Shown here one piece after another: positions 9,749 through 20,739 of a stretch of DNA of 64,000 bases. A program made the translations under genes and the position numbers. This DNA comes from Lepus europaeus (Eukaryota > Chordata > Mammalia > Lagomorpha > Leporidae). The stretch lies in the NCBI RefSeq assembly GCF_033115175.1, contig NC_084839.1, positions 41,649,501-41,713,500 of the forward strand, in the 5' to 3' direction. The notes below the pieces were generated by a model, which saw only the letters and a program-made list of their open reading frames with translations, made no database searches and was not told where the DNA came from. How positions within the stretch are numbered: position 1 is the stretch's first letter; each line of letters begins with the position of its first letter.

Positions 9749-10372
9749 TGTGTCGGGGTGGCTGAGTCCAGGTTCTTGGCACTGACACAACAAAGAGGAC
9801 AACGTGGAGGCAGAGGGCGGCAGAGAAGGAAGATTTATTTGCGTGCAAAACAAAGGCACGCACTCACGGAGCAGGGGCACGCGCAAGACAGAGCTGCACT
9901 CAGCCAGGCTCGGGTCTACCCCTTTATATGATCTGGGGACACAGGGGTGGGGAGTGGGATGGGGGTTAATTGACATTAAGAAGGGGAAGAGTTTGGGGGT
10001 GGGGATTCACTACCACCCATGTCCCTGCCATTCTTGGGAAATCTTGGAAGTGTCATAGTGTCAGGTTCACAGTGGAAATGGGGGTGTCAGGTTTTGTAAT
10101 TTTATTATAATGACATTATCATGAATTAAAAGTCCTTTCAAGGATGCAGCCCCAAGGCACGCTGGGTATTTTTAGCCGGCATCAGTTCTAAGAGGTAGTT
10201 TTGCAGAAGATGCAGTTTTCCAGTTCTCGGAAAGCGGGGAAAGGTTGAGTGGCGTTGGCAGGGCCGCAGCACAGGCAGGAAGGGGCTGGCAAGCTCAGCT
10301 GCTCCCTGCCAGCTAGCCCTCTGCTTACGTCAACCTGATTTCCTCTGACCTCCACTCATTGGCCTCTTCCCA
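9749..10372 (-). mobile_element. Solo LTR of an endogenous retrovirus, antisense (probable)
   Basis: Read on the minus strand this block has LTR architecture: a TATAAAGGGG box (complement at about 9920-9929), then about 90 bp further an AATAAA polyadenylation signal (complement at about 9833-9838), a pyrimidine-rich U5, and an end in CCCCGACACA. The opposite end (TGGGAAGAGG on the minus strand) supplies the TG terminus, giving about 620 bp. Flanks CATCT and CCTCT are a possible 1-mismatch duplication. No gag, pol or env sequence flanks it. The retroviral family is not identified. Confidence 0.6.
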
Positions 10373-10400
10373 CCTCTTAGGGCGGTTCCAAAATACATTT

Positions 10401-10720
10401 ACCTGGGTCAGGGGCTTGGCAGAGTGGTTAAGATGCTACCCGGGATGCCAGCCTTCCATTTTGAAGTGCCTGGGTTCAAGTCCAGGCTCTGCTTCCAGTT
10501 CTAGTTTCCTGCTAATGCTTACTCTTGTATGCAGCAGGTGACAGTTCAAGTCTTTGATGCCTACTACCCATGTGGGAAACCCAGACTGAGTTCCTGGCTC
10601 CTGGCTTTGGCCTCGCCCAGCTCCAGCTATTACAAGCATTTGAGGAATAAACCAACGGATGGAAGATTCTCTGTCTCTCTGCCTTTCAAGTAAATACATA
10701 ACTATATTTTTTTAATTTTA
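10401..10720 (+). repeat. CSINE, sense, older subtype
   Basis: Head CAGGGGCTTGGCAGAGTGGTTAAGATGCTACC, middle with GTTCCTGGCTCCTGGCTTTGGCC, TTTGAGGAATAAACCAACGG, and a TTTCAAGTAAATACATAAC tail. Target-site duplication AAATACATT at 10391-10399 and 10722-10730. The head differs from the younger copies, suggesting a separate subfamily. Confidence 0.9.
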
Positions 10721-10822
10721 GAAATACATTTGCTTATTCCTCTACATGATGGTTCTTCACTATTTTATGGCTTCTATTGTATTCTCAACACTCACTCAGT
10801 GAGTCTTGTCTTCTGTTTCATG

Positions 10823-10840
10823 AGTGTGTGTGTGTGTGTA
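10823..10840. repeat. (GT)n microsatellite
   Basis: Short GT dinucleotide run of about nine units in unique sequence just right of a CSINE, likely length-variable. Confidence 0.8.
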
Positions 10841-10952
10841 TGCGTATACTGCTTTGAAGCTCTAAGTGGTCCTAGTCAGTTTTCTGTTTTCCTCCGATTT
10901 ATTTTTTATAGAAGGAACATTTCATATTCTGCATTTCCTCTGTGATATTTCT

Positions 10953-11275
10953 TTTTATTTTTTAAAAGATTTTTTTTTTTACTTGAAAGAGTTACACAGT
11001 GATAGGAGAAAGATAGAGAGATCCTCCATCCGATGGTTCACTCCCCAATTGGCTGCAACGGCTGGAACTGCACCGATCCAAAGCCAGGAGCCAGGAGCTT
11101 CTTCTGGGTCCCTCACGTAGGTGCAGGGATCCAAGGACTTGGGCCACCCTCTACTGCTTTCCCAGACCATAGCAGAGAGCTGGATCGGAAGTGGAGCAGC
11201 AGGGACTAGAACCAGCGCCCATATGGGATGCTGGCGCTTCAGGCCAGGGTGTTAACCCGCTGCGCCATAGCCAGT
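10953..11275 (-). repeat. CSINE, antisense, full length with 15-bp TSD
   Basis: Antisense CSINE: T-rich tail (TTTTAAAAGATTTTTTTTTTTAC), GA-stretch, core GATCCAAGGACTTGGGCC, head GTTAACCCGCTGCGCCATAGCC. Perfect 15-bp duplication CTCTGTGATATTTCT at 10938-10952 and 11276-11290 indicates a relatively recent insertion. Confidence 0.95.
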
Positions 11276-11290
11276 CTCTGTGATATTTCT

Positions 11291-12839
11291 GAACTTCCCT
11301 TGATGGGGTAACATTGCATAGGAAGATTTAGTAAAGGTGTGGTCTTATCGCCCCCTCTCCTCCCACAGTCACACATGGATGACAGTAGGGGTAGAGACCT
11401 GCAACTAGAAACACCAGCCCAGACACAACCAGTTCCAGGAGGAAGTCCAGTGTAAAAGCAGAGTGTGACGTGTAATGGGCATGGGAACAAACATCAGTAA
11501 TCCAACAATGAGACCCTCAGGAAGACTCTCCCCAAAGGTAAACAAGATGTTTAGGAGCAAGTGATACCCCAAGAACTCAGCAGACAATGGCCCAGGGAAG
11601 TTTTTCAGCAAGTGGTCAAGCCTCAGGCCCAGGGTTCTCATCTTAAAGAGATTAGGATTCTGTGAAGGGCACAGGAACCAAGAACCAAGCCCAAGTCTTG
11701 GCTGTGGGTGAAGGACCCACTCCAGGCTAGGTGGGGTATTGACTCTGTCTGGTTCTGAGCCCTGGGGCATCGTTTAGAACAAGATTCTGGTTCCCACCTG
11801 CTCCTGAAGCCTCATCTCAGGCCCTCGGGCTGCAGGTAGGCTGGGTGACTGCACACGTTCTGCCTCCTCTCCACTCTCTTCCTGGCTTCCGCTTTTCCTC
11901 CCTCCCTCCCTCTCTGCCCACCCCAACAATCCGGAATGAAAAGGCCTCCTCACTCTTCTCAGCTTCATTCCATCTGGGCTTGCCTTCTTAAACTAGCTAA
12001 CTGGATGCTCCCACACTCGAATCATCCAGCTTCTAGGAGCGTAAGACAAGATTCTCAGACTCCTTCGACAAAGGCATTTTCATGATCATCAGTGTTGTTC
12101 CAGACATGGGAAGGAAGCGCAGTGGCATGAGTATTTCTAAACTGGGAACGAGGTTTGTCATCAGCACAGCTGGGGCCAGGGGAACTATGGGAAGAGCATC
12201 CAACTGCGCTCGAAGCTGCTGAGACCTGATGCTGGACCAGAGCTGCTTCCACCCCTCCTGCCAAAGGCCGGGCCTGACAGGGCCGTGTGCAGCATGGCTG
12301 AGCCTGCAGGGGCCGTGGGGAAGAGGGAGATGGCCGCGGCTGGAAGACCGGGCGGGCCTCAGCAGCCAGTCTTCAGGCCAACACGAGGCTCCGGCTGTTC
12401 CGAACTCCTCCGGATTGTGCTGAGCTTAGGTGGTGGAGTTATGCACTCGGGAAACGTTCTACAGAACTGATTTTTATAGTGTGCAGAAAGAGAACGCCAC
12501 TTGTTTCGGGTCCAAAAAAACCCAATAAAAACCAGGGAGATGGGGAAGCTCGACGAAATGAGGATGGAAACAGTAACAGACTGAGTTCTATTGTAAGTAA
12601 TTGGCAAAATAGTTGGAATTTCTTCATGTATATTGAAAAGTCTCATCTCACTGCTTGGAAGGTTCTCCTGCCTGGGAAACCTGTACTAGAAAGTGGCCAG
12701 GATTTCTCTGTGTGACTTCAGCGTTTTAAAAGTCCGCCATCTTAATGAGGCAAGGGTGAGTCAGCGAGGCCACCAGGACAGACCACAGCAAGAAGGATGG
12801 CAGAGATCTCGAGATATTTGGAGCCTGTCGAGACATTCC
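11291..12839. other. Intergenic sequence, no gene recognised
   Basis: About 1.5 kb without a recognised gene or strong repeat. The minus-strand frame at 11405-11770 (121 codons) and the frames around 12285-12646 show no domain, and none is bounded by convincing splice sites. Confidence 0.45.
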
Positions 12840-13350
12840 AGTAGGATTTTATGCAAATTTAATCAGCTCCCAAATCAAATCACAATTATTTAAACCATTA
12901 TCAGCAGGCCAGATAACGCCAGGCATGTGTATTATTCTCACCAGCCCCCCTCCACCATGAGCCCCCACCAACCCAGTGGTGATGAGGAAAATATACGTGT
13001 ATTTACTTTTATTATCTTGCGTCCTGTGTGAGCGCCACCACCGCTAAGTGCATCCAGCACCTTTAACTAAAGCAACTAATTGCAAGCCACTTTCAATATC
13101 TCTTGTTTTTTAATTTAATGCCCTCGGAGAGATATAATTGGGCTGGAGGGAAGAATTTTCACTGAAGTCATGAATTTGCTATATAAATACAAACAAGAAG
13201 GAAAGCTAATACAGTAAGGGAATATGGGATTAATTTTGAAATTGTCTGATTAGTGGATTGCTGCCCATCGATAATTGCCTTATATTTTCCCAAGGCCCTG
13301 TCTTTATTGGAGTCTGGCACAGCATCTGCCTACGGCCTGTCAATCAGCTA
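12840..13350. promoter_or_regulatory. Candidate developmental enhancer (repeat-free, motif-dense)
   Basis: Half-kilobase AT-rich, repeat-free block with an unusual density of factor-type sites: perfect POU octamer ATGCAAAT (12851-12858), CACAATTATT, several TAATTG/CAATTA cores, GGATTAATTTTG (bicoid-type GGATTA), ATCGATAATTGCC (CUT-type), and TGTCAATCA (13338-13346, PBX/MEIS-type). The likely position upstream of SRBD1, in the interval adjoining SIX2 and SIX3, makes a distal enhancer plausible. Conservation and activity are not shown here. Confidence 0.5.
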
Positions 13351-13737
13351 GCGCAGCTGGGAGGGTGTGGAGAGACCACAATTGGAAGCCTGCTGGGGCG
13401 CCTTGTTAGACGAAGCAATATATCCCAGACGTGAAAACACTCCCCGCGCAGCTCGCCCGCTAACGTCTTGACACTCAATCTTCCTGCCTCAGAGCGGGGC
13501 CTCCGTGGGACCAGGTCTGAGTTTTCAGAAGGAAAAGGAGAGAAAGTCCCCAATGCTGGCTTCCCAGTCTCTCCCAGGCCTGGGCTCTGCTGGAGTCGGA
13601 GGTCAGAAACACCTTCCCCCTCTCGGGGGCGAGGGCACCCAGAGATGCTGTTAGGAATTCGGCAATAGCTGAAACTTTGAGAGCCACACCAGCATTATGC
13701 GGGGTGGATGCGTAAACTCGCTGCCTACATTAAAAAT
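13351..13737. other. Intergenic sequence, no gene recognised
   Basis: Unique-looking, moderately GC-rich. Small overlapping frames only. Nothing further recognised. Confidence 0.4.
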
Positions 13738-13748
13738 GAAGAAAGGTG

Positions 13749-14090
13749 CCGGCGCCGCGGCTCACTAGGCTAATCCTCCGCCTTGCGGCGCCGGCACACC
13801 GGGTTCTAGTCCCGGTCGGGGCACCGATCCTGTCCCGGTTGCCCCTCTTCCAGGCCAGCTCTCTGCTGTGGCCAGGGAGTGCAGTGGAGGATGGCCCAGG
13901 TCCTTGGGCCCTGCACCCCATGGGAGACCAGGAGAAGCACCTGGCTCCTGCCATCGGATCAGCACGGTGCGCCGGCCGCAGCGCGCTACCGCGGCGGCCA
14001 TTGGAGGGTGAACCAACGGCAAAAGGAAGACCTTTCTCTCTGTCTCTCTCTCGCTATCCACTCTGCCTGTCAAAAAAAAAAAAAAAAAAA
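13749..14090 (+). repeat. CSINE, sense, young 'GCGGCTCACTAGG' subtype
   Basis: Head GGCGCCGCGGCTCACTAGGC, GGTTCTAGTCCCGGTCGGGG (B-box-like), core CAGGTCCTTGGGCCCTGC, short TC stretch, CTGCCTGTC then an 18-A tail without AATAAATC. CpG-rich, so little decayed. Perfect 11-bp duplication GAAGAAAGGTG at 13738-13748 and 14091-14101. Confidence 0.95.
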
Positions 14091-14101
14091 GAAGAAAGGT
14101 G

Positions 14102-15239
14102 ATCGAAGGGTTACCGCGAGCGTGCACATGGTGGCTTCCTATCGGAATCAATGCTGAAAATCTGGAATGTTCCTCCAGCTCCAAGAAGGTGTCCGTCCTC
14201 TCTCTCTGGGCTTGATGCTCTGAAGCCCTTAAAAAGTACAGGTCAGGAGAGCGGAGGCGGCTCCCTGGGCGGAACCCACTGTAAACAGCTTTTCAAGCCC
14301 CACGTGGGTGTATACGTGTCCACGCACATGCATGCACACACACACAAAAGCAGGTTGCAATGCGGCGAATGATGTTTACATCACGTCCATTTGCAGAAAT
14401 ACTTGTGTTGATCTTGCCAGCAATCCATCGAAATCTACACCACGGATCGGCCTGTAAAGACGCTTCGCTCGGCGGACAGACAGACAGACAGTGATGGGGA
14501 GCTAAGATGGCTCAGAGCTCGCGCTTGTTCTGCTTTGTCCGCTTGGCATCTGCTGTTCTCCTCCTCGGATTGGTAAACTGAGCGTTTGCTTTAAGTTGGG
14601 ACTTGGTTCCTGTGAGCAGGAACTGCACCGCTACAGCACCAGGATAGGTTCGCGGGCCACCGCAGGGCGCCGTCCTCTGCAAATCCAGGTCCTCACTGTG
14701 TCCTGCGGCCAGGACCCACTTTGGTGCTGTCTCCGTTCTGCACTGGGGACCTCTGGGTCTGCTCTTTGGCAGCGATGGCAGCCCGCCAGGCACAGGGCTG
14801 AGGTCTAAAGGACAGAGGCGGACGAGAGCCAGGCCTGCAAGAAGCAGTGGCAGCCCCCGCGACACTGAGTGAACCCCGTCCTCACTCACCACAGAGAAAC
14901 CTGCCCGTTCCCTGTCCTTCGACTTTCTATTGGGGTCCCGGCCCTGGTGTTTGTCTCGCCTCTTTCGCTGTGTGTCTTCCATCCTGGGTGACCGGGGAGA
15001 GCAGGGTGCCTGGGTGCAGGTACGTGGGTGACACTCCCCGCCGCGGGGCGGAGTCCTTCTCTCTGGATGTCCCAGTGTGTGCCTGCTACCCCCCAAATGT
15101 GCCCACCTCCCTCGCAGGTTGATCTCATCTCCCTGGGGGTGGGGCGAGATGGTCCATGTGTGCATGTTTTTCCCCATCCTTGCCTGGTGCCTTCCTTCCG
15201 TCCCCGACCGGCCCACACCTGTCTTCAAAGCCCAGCCCT
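14102..15239. other. Intergenic GC-rich sequence
   Basis: About 1.1 kb with no recognised gene. The minus-strand frame 14512-15255 (247 codons) is basic and low-complexity with no domain. A (GACA)n run sits near 14477-14491 and an alternating CACGCACATGCATGCACACACACAC tract near 14320-14346. Confidence 0.45.
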
Positions 15240-15440
15240 GACCTCCTGACTCCAACTGCTGGGACTGCTTTTAAGCTCTTGGAGGGCAGTTTGTGGCAGT
15301 TTGTGTTTCGCGAATGTTCACAGTATCCGTCAATAACAGGGACTCAATGGACATTTACATTCTGGTCACCGTACACCCTTGAGCAATGTACTTGCCTTTC
15401 CTGTGCCTCACCTGCTGCCTCTGTCCAATGGGAAGCTGCC
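15240..15440 (+). repeat. L2/MIR relics (probable)
   Basis: TTTTAAGCTCTTGGAGGGCAG followed by AACAGGGACTCAATGGACATTTAC matches the style of an L2 3' end. CCTTGAGCAATGTACTTGCC ... GTGCCTCACC ... CTGTCCAATGGG then echoes a MIR 3' half. Both are strongly diverged. Confidence 0.5.
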
Positions 15441-15565
15441 CGGTGGAGTCCTTGCAGGGAGGAGGTGACATTTGATGTGCAAAGCAGCATAGTTACCTGG
15501 TACGGAGAAGGTAGTGGAGGAAATGCCACCCACCACTACTTTCCAGCTGCTCTAAAGAAATATAA

Positions 15566-15923
15566 CGGGCTGGCGCCGCGGCTCACTAGGCTAATCCTCC
15601 GCCTGCAGTGCCGGCACACCGGGTTCTAGTCCCAGTCGGGGTGCCAGATTCTGTGCCGGTTGCTCCTCTTCCAGTCCAGCTCTCTGCTGTGGCCCAGGAG
15701 TGCAGTGGAAAGATGGCCCAAGTGCTTGGGCCCTGCACCTGCATGGGAGACCAGGAGAAGCACTTGGCTCCTGGCTTCAGATCAGCGCAGTATGCCGGCC
15801 ACAACACGCCAGCCACAGCGGCCACTGGAGAGTGAACCAACAGAAAAAGGAGACCTTTCTCTGTGTTTCTCTCTCTCACTGTCCACTCTGCCTGTCAAAA
15901 AAAAAAAAGAAAGAAATTTAAAA
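15566..15923 (+). repeat. CSINE, sense, young 'GCGGCTCACTAGG' subtype
   Basis: Same subtype as the copy at 13749: GGCTGGCGCCGCGGCTCACT head, GGTTCTAGTCCCAGTCGGGG, core CCCAAGTGCTTGGGCCCTGC, CTGCCTGTC plus impure A-tail. Perfect 12-bp duplication AAAGAAATATAA at 15554-15565 and 15924-15935. Confidence 0.95.
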
Positions 15924-15935
15924 AAAGAAATATAA

Positions 15936-16249
15936 TGATGGCTACACAGTAAATATGTTCATTAAAATGCTACATTTTCAAAGCAGAATATAAGCTAACA
16001 CATACACTTGTATGACAGTAAAAATATATTCTACAATTTTCAAACAACTTCCACATATTCTAAGTGCCTACCTGTTACTCACGGCTCACCATGTCAGAGG
16101 TAATCAGCTGTTGGGGACTTTGACCCACAGAGAAAATGAGCTCTTGAAGATCACCACGTTGGGGTGCCACTCAGGAGAGCAATGTCCTTTGTCTCCTAGG
16201 TGGCGTACCCCCTATTCCCAAATGCACAGCACTCTCTATCCCCTCTCCT
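15936..16249. other. Intergenic sequence, no gene recognised
   Basis: AT-rich unique sequence. The 88-codon frame has no family resemblance. Confidence 0.4.
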
Positions 16250-16440
16250 TGCTCATATTTTTAAAAGTCACTGCCTGAAATTTATTTTCTTGCCCATTCT
16301 TGTTGGTACCTCCTCCACGTAAGATTCTTGGGAGTAGGAATTTTATGTCTCTTTTTCTCTGTTATATGCCTGGTAGTTGAACTGTGCTTGGTAAATAAGA
16401 GGCACTCAACAAATATTTGGTGATGGAGTAAATTACTGAC
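16250..16440 (+). repeat. L2 3'-end relic
   Basis: TAAGATTCTTGGGAGTAGGAATTTTATGTC, then ATGCCTGGTAGTTG and AATAAGAGGCACTCAACAAATATTTGGTGATGGA, the standard L2 3'-terminal layout (length-of-service phrase, then the ...CTCAATAAATGTTTG ending). Confidence 0.7.
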
Positions 16441-16511
16441 TGGGTCAATAAATAAATGCTAATTAGCCTCATTATCATGTACACAGTAACTCTCTTGGAG
16501 TAATTAAAAAA

Positions 16512-16847
16512 AACTGGGGGTTGGTGCTGTGGTGTAGGGAGTAAAGCCGCTGCCTGCAGTGCCAGCGTCCCACATGGGCACCAGTTCAAGTCCCGGCTGC
16601 TCCACTTCCGATCCAGCTCTCTGCTATGGCCTGGGAAAGCAGTAGAAGATGGCCCAAGTCCTTGGGCCTCTGCACCCACGTGGGAGACCCAGTGGAAGCT
16701 TCTGGCTTTTGGCTTTGGATCAGCACAGCTCCGGCGGTTGTGGCCAATTGGGGAATGACCCAAGGGATAGAAGACCTCTCTCTGCCTCTCCTTCTCTCTC
16801 TCTGTGTAACTCTGCCTTTCAAATAAATAAATCTTTTTAAAAAAAGC
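16512..16847 (+). repeat. CSINE, sense, full length
   Basis: GGGGGTTGGTGCTGTGGTGTAGGG head, CGCTGCCTGCAGTGCCAGCG, AAGATGGCCCAAGTCCTTGGGCC core, GGCCAATTGGGGAATGACC, (TC)n and AAATAAATAAATC tail. A flanking duplication is not evident because both flanks are A-rich. Confidence 0.9.
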
Positions 16848-16849
16848 CT

Positions 16850-17929
16850 CTTCTTTGTGGGAGAAAAAATAGGTCCCCCAAAGGGACAAAAACGAGGGTC
16901 GATGATGACAAAACAGCAGAGATTTTTATATAAAGAGATTATTGGCTTCTTTAAGAAAGCAAGACTCAGGTCTTCAGCATTGGAAAAGTGTGTCACAGAG
17001 GGTGTGGCTAGATCTCTTCACCTGGTTTTAATCCAGAAAGTTCTGTCCCCTCTTAACAGCTTCGAAACATTACTGCTTTCCCTCCAGCTCCAGTTTCTTG
17101 CAACAGAGCTGAGATCAGACTGGGACGCTTCAACAAGACCTCACCGCTGGTCCAGGGAAGCTGAAGCAAGGACTCGGCACACTCCTATGGTGAGTGAGGT
17201 CCCAGGCCTTGTGCAAGGGGCACAGAGAGGAAGGAGGGGAGAGCCCCAGGCCCGTCCTTCAACGAGGGCCGCTCTCTCTTGAAGTACAGGCTGGGAGCTT
17301 TGGACAAGACAGGATAAGATTTGACAGATAGAAACGGTCTGAGAAACAGCAGACAGGAACGTGCTTCTACCTCCGTTCATGTAGGTGTAGCTTTCTCCTG
17401 AGCCCTGCGAGATGGAATCCCAAGCCCAGGTTTCACAAGTGCACACTGTGCTTGGAGGTAGGAGTTCCAAGCAGGAAGTCATGGCTGCAAAGCGGCGGTG
17501 TTTTGCAACACCTTGAATCTCCATTCCACCAGGGCCCACTGAACCGAGGTCCCCTCGTGCCAGAAGAACACCCTCTGTGTCTGCGCACCTCCCATTGTCT
17601 GTAAGAGTCTCCCAACACGTGTGCTGGCTTATTGTCAAGCAAACGGTATCCACCTTGAGTCCCAAGGTTCTCACAGCAAAGTGAGAGCTGGAGGGAAGGA
17701 AAGCTGTGGAGCAGGCTCCATTAGCAAGGTGACTGATGATGTGATAAGAGGGCACAGGACCATACAGAATGCAAAACAGGAATCCCAAGGCAACGGATTG
17801 CAGATAGAGAGCTAGGTAACTGATGGCATACTAGGAACACCGTTTCCACTTACCCGCTTGGAACAGAACAATCTGTAGCACAAAAGGAGAGGAAAATTTG
17901 GCAGCGCTCACTGCGAGCCCCCGGGGAGG
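16850..17929. other. Intergenic sequence, no gene recognised
   Basis: About 1.1 kb. The 215-codon minus-strand frame at 17141-17788 has no domain signature and overlaps plus-strand frames. I see no repeat or RNA. Confidence 0.4.
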
Positions 17930-18260
17930 CGTGAGTGGTGGGAATTCCTAAAAGAGATCCTAACTTAATCAATCACCTGGAGCCAGAGGCAAAAAGCTGC
18001 CCTCGGAAATAGATCAAAGGGGCTGCATTGGCCAAGGCATGCACACGCTGTATCAATCTCTGGCCCAGCCATGTGCGGCTCCGGGCGTCACCTCACAAGC
18101 GTGCCCAGGGCAGCCTGGCTTTATTTGTGACTGTGCCAGAAGGGCCTGAAACAATTGCAAAGCAAGGCCGATGGGACAGGGGCCGCGGGGAGTAGGAGTG
18201 AGGACCAAATGAACATTCCCTGAGATTGATTTCACTTCGTTTCATTCCGGCAGAACCCAC
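17930..18260. promoter_or_regulatory. Candidate regulatory element with TCF/LEF-type site
   Basis: Repeat-free block with CTTAATCAATCACC, AGATCAAAGG (18011-18020, TCF/LEF-type A/T-A/T-CAAAG core), ATCAATC, and AAACAATTGCAAAG. SIX2 enhancers in kidney progenitors are known to use TCF/LEF sites, so the site is suggestive. Functional role is inferred only. Confidence 0.35.
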
Positions 18261-18954
18261 ACCAAATCCATCCTCAGGGTGACAAACGGCGGGAGGGCCC
18301 TCTGAGAGCCGGAGAAGGGCTGGAGGCCAGAACAAAAGCCAGAGCTGGCCTGTGTCCAGCCAGAGACCTGCCCCTTCGGCCTTCCTCTGCTCCGACTCAG
18401 CACCCAGGAACCAAGGCCATTCCTGCCTCCCATCTCAGCGCTCAAGGCTGTGGGCCCGGCAGCCGGCCTCAGCCCACCTAGCTCTGCGAGTATAAGCAAC
18501 GGTGTCAGTAGCATACACAGAGGGACTCATATACACCTCACTGTCCATTCTGGTCACTCACTTTGTATCTTTCTTCACTTCATACTCCATCTTGCAAATA
18601 TCTCCATGTTGACTGTGGTCCCTCAAAGGAATTAAGCCTGAGTGCTCTGTCGCAGTGATCCGTGAATTAACTTTTGTGCTGTGCATCCAGATTGGCAGTA
18701 GTCATGTACCATCCTGGTGAGAAACAAGAACAGAGTCATTCCAGTAGCTTTCCGTTTTCTGCGAGTTGGAGGAGCAGCCAGGTTAAGATGTTGTAGCACA
18801 CTGTCTTGGGGAACTATAATTTAACCAGTCCTGTACGGAAGGACATTTAGGTCATCCCATTCCTTCATATTGCAAACACTGCTTTTCTGGCTGTTTCCAT
18901 AACATAACTAGGTGAACTTTCTGGGTATATCTGAAGGGTGAATTCTCAGTCTTG
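18261..18954. other. Intergenic sequence, no gene recognised
   Basis: No gene or clear repeat. The text around 18540-18950 (CCATCTTGCAAATATCTCC, TTGCAAACACTGCTTTTCTGG) resembles an antisense L1 3' UTR fragment, but too weakly to call. Confidence 0.35.
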
Positions 18955-19090
18955 GACATGCTCTGAGCTGGATTTTAAGCTCCTTCAGAATAGGAAAATG
19001 CTTTAGCCATTTTTCCTTGCTCCCTTCCCTTGCATAGTCAATATATAATAGTTATTCAATACTTGTTGACACGAATTAATGGAAAAGATA
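18955..19090 (+). repeat. L2 3'-end relic
   Basis: GGATTTTAAGCTCCTTCAGAATAGGAAAATG followed by ATAATAGTTATTCAATACTTGTTGACACGAATTAATGG reproduces the L2 3' terminus layout. Confidence 0.65.
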
Positions 19091-19689
19091 CAAGCCATTT
19101 CCTGGCATGATCCGGTGATAAGCACAAAACACAACAGAATAAAATGGTTCATAATGAAGTGCTAAACGAAATGGTATGGACCTCGTAAAACTGCTGCAGG
19201 AACCCCAAATGGAAGGTGCTGCGTCTCTGATTTTTATCTTTTTTCCTACATCTGAATTTTATATTGCATTGCTAATAAACATCGTAGTCCAAGAGACCAA
19301 CGATGGGTAGGTTGACTCCGCCGTCTTACTCATGGAGTTAACAAACTGGAGAAAGAGCAAGACCCTGGTCAGAGCTGGTCCTGTCCCCGTGGTGGGAAGC
19401 ATCTCGAACGCCATAGCCCGTGAATCCGAGAACGTGGTGTTCCAGGAAACTGACTGCTGGCTTAAGGTGCTAGTGAAAAACTTCTAGGAAAAAGGATGCA
19501 ATTTGGAATTTTCTATTTTTCTCTTAAGCCACTCAAGGAGTAACCAGAAATTTGTAAATCCATACTGCCTCGCAGATAGGAGAATTAGTCTTGGCTGTGG
19601 AATCTGGGACAACTGCTGTTGACTTCGGAGCCAGCCCTGTAGTTCCTTAAGACGACGCCATCGCATTCCCACATCCCAGCACAGCATTG
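19091..19689. other. Intergenic sequence, no gene recognised
   Basis: Unique-looking sequence with no supported feature. GC content falls noticeably from here rightwards. Confidence 0.4.
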
Positions 19690-19795
19690 AGAGAATTTAC
19701 TAGCACTCCTTTACAAACAAGGGGAGGCGCAGAGAAGTGGAGAAAGTTCTTGACATCCCAGGATTCCTAAATGGTAGAGCTGAGCTTGAATTTGG
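19690..19795 (-). repeat. MIR relic, antisense (probable)
   Basis: TTTACAAACAAGGGGAGGCGCAGAGAAGTGG ... AATGGTAGAGCTGAGCTTGAATTTGG matches the complement of the MIR 3' half and centre. Confidence 0.6.
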
Positions 19796-20739
19796 ACCTG
19801 CCTTTCTCCTTTCTTCCCTTTGCTCTTGGGAGTGGATTTTTCTTGATGCTTAAGCTTCAGGACCACCCTGCACCACAACTTCCAAGACTTCGGGAGGGAC
19901 CCTCACATGGTGTTTATATGGTCATGTATTTTCATAACATTTGGACATGTGAGATATTGAATGGGAGAGAAATCCCCTGCCTCTTTTCCTTCTGACTTTC
20001 TCTGACTCACTCCCCTTTTGGTTGGATGGCCTTCAGTAGCTCAGGCACTTTTAGGATCTGGCTAAAAGAAAGTTGAGTTGTGGAATGTATTTAGTTTGAG
20101 GTTGCTGAAATATGTTTACGTGATTCACAATCACTTCTATGTAGTGCTTTGTTATTTCTCTCTCTGTGCAAAAACAAAATAAATAAATCTTTAATTTTAT
20201 TAAAACTACAGATTCACAAGGTAACAAATAAAATATCTTTTAAGAACCAAATCAAATAGTACAGAGGGCCTAGAGAAAAGCTGGATGGTACTACAGGACT
20301 CACAGCCAAAAGCAGTCCTCCCCAACTCTCTGAGAGAGTTACCTTTCATTATTTTGGCAATGTGTTTTGATAGTCACCTCCACATTTTTAAACAATATCC
20401 TGATACTTCGTTTTCTAAATGAAAAAAAAAAAAAAAACTTGCAGGTACATAAAATTTTCTTTAAATTATTTTAAAATAATTTGGTTTTCCACAGTAAAAT
20501 ATAGAAATTTGGCTTTGAATATTATAAATATTAAAGTAAGATTATAATACTTTCTTGAGTTATCCATGTTAGAAATTATCTTGATTTCTTATTTCAACAG
20601 ATAGAGCTATAACTCATGACCCTATCCACTTCCTCATAACACTTTCCCACATTTTAGAGATCCACTGTAACTTTGGGTTAAATGAATAGAAATTATATAT
20701 TATGACAGAAATACTAGTTTTACAAATGCTAAATTTAAA
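19796..20739. other. Intergenic AT-rich sequence
   Basis: AT-rich, with an isolated AAATAAATAAATC string at about 20179-20192 that resembles an orphan CSINE tail, and a pure A-run near 20425. No gene. Confidence 0.4.

Noticed and set aside
14512-15255. 247-codon minus-strand ORF
   Set aside because: Basic, low-complexity product with no family resemblance; explained by GC-rich composition.
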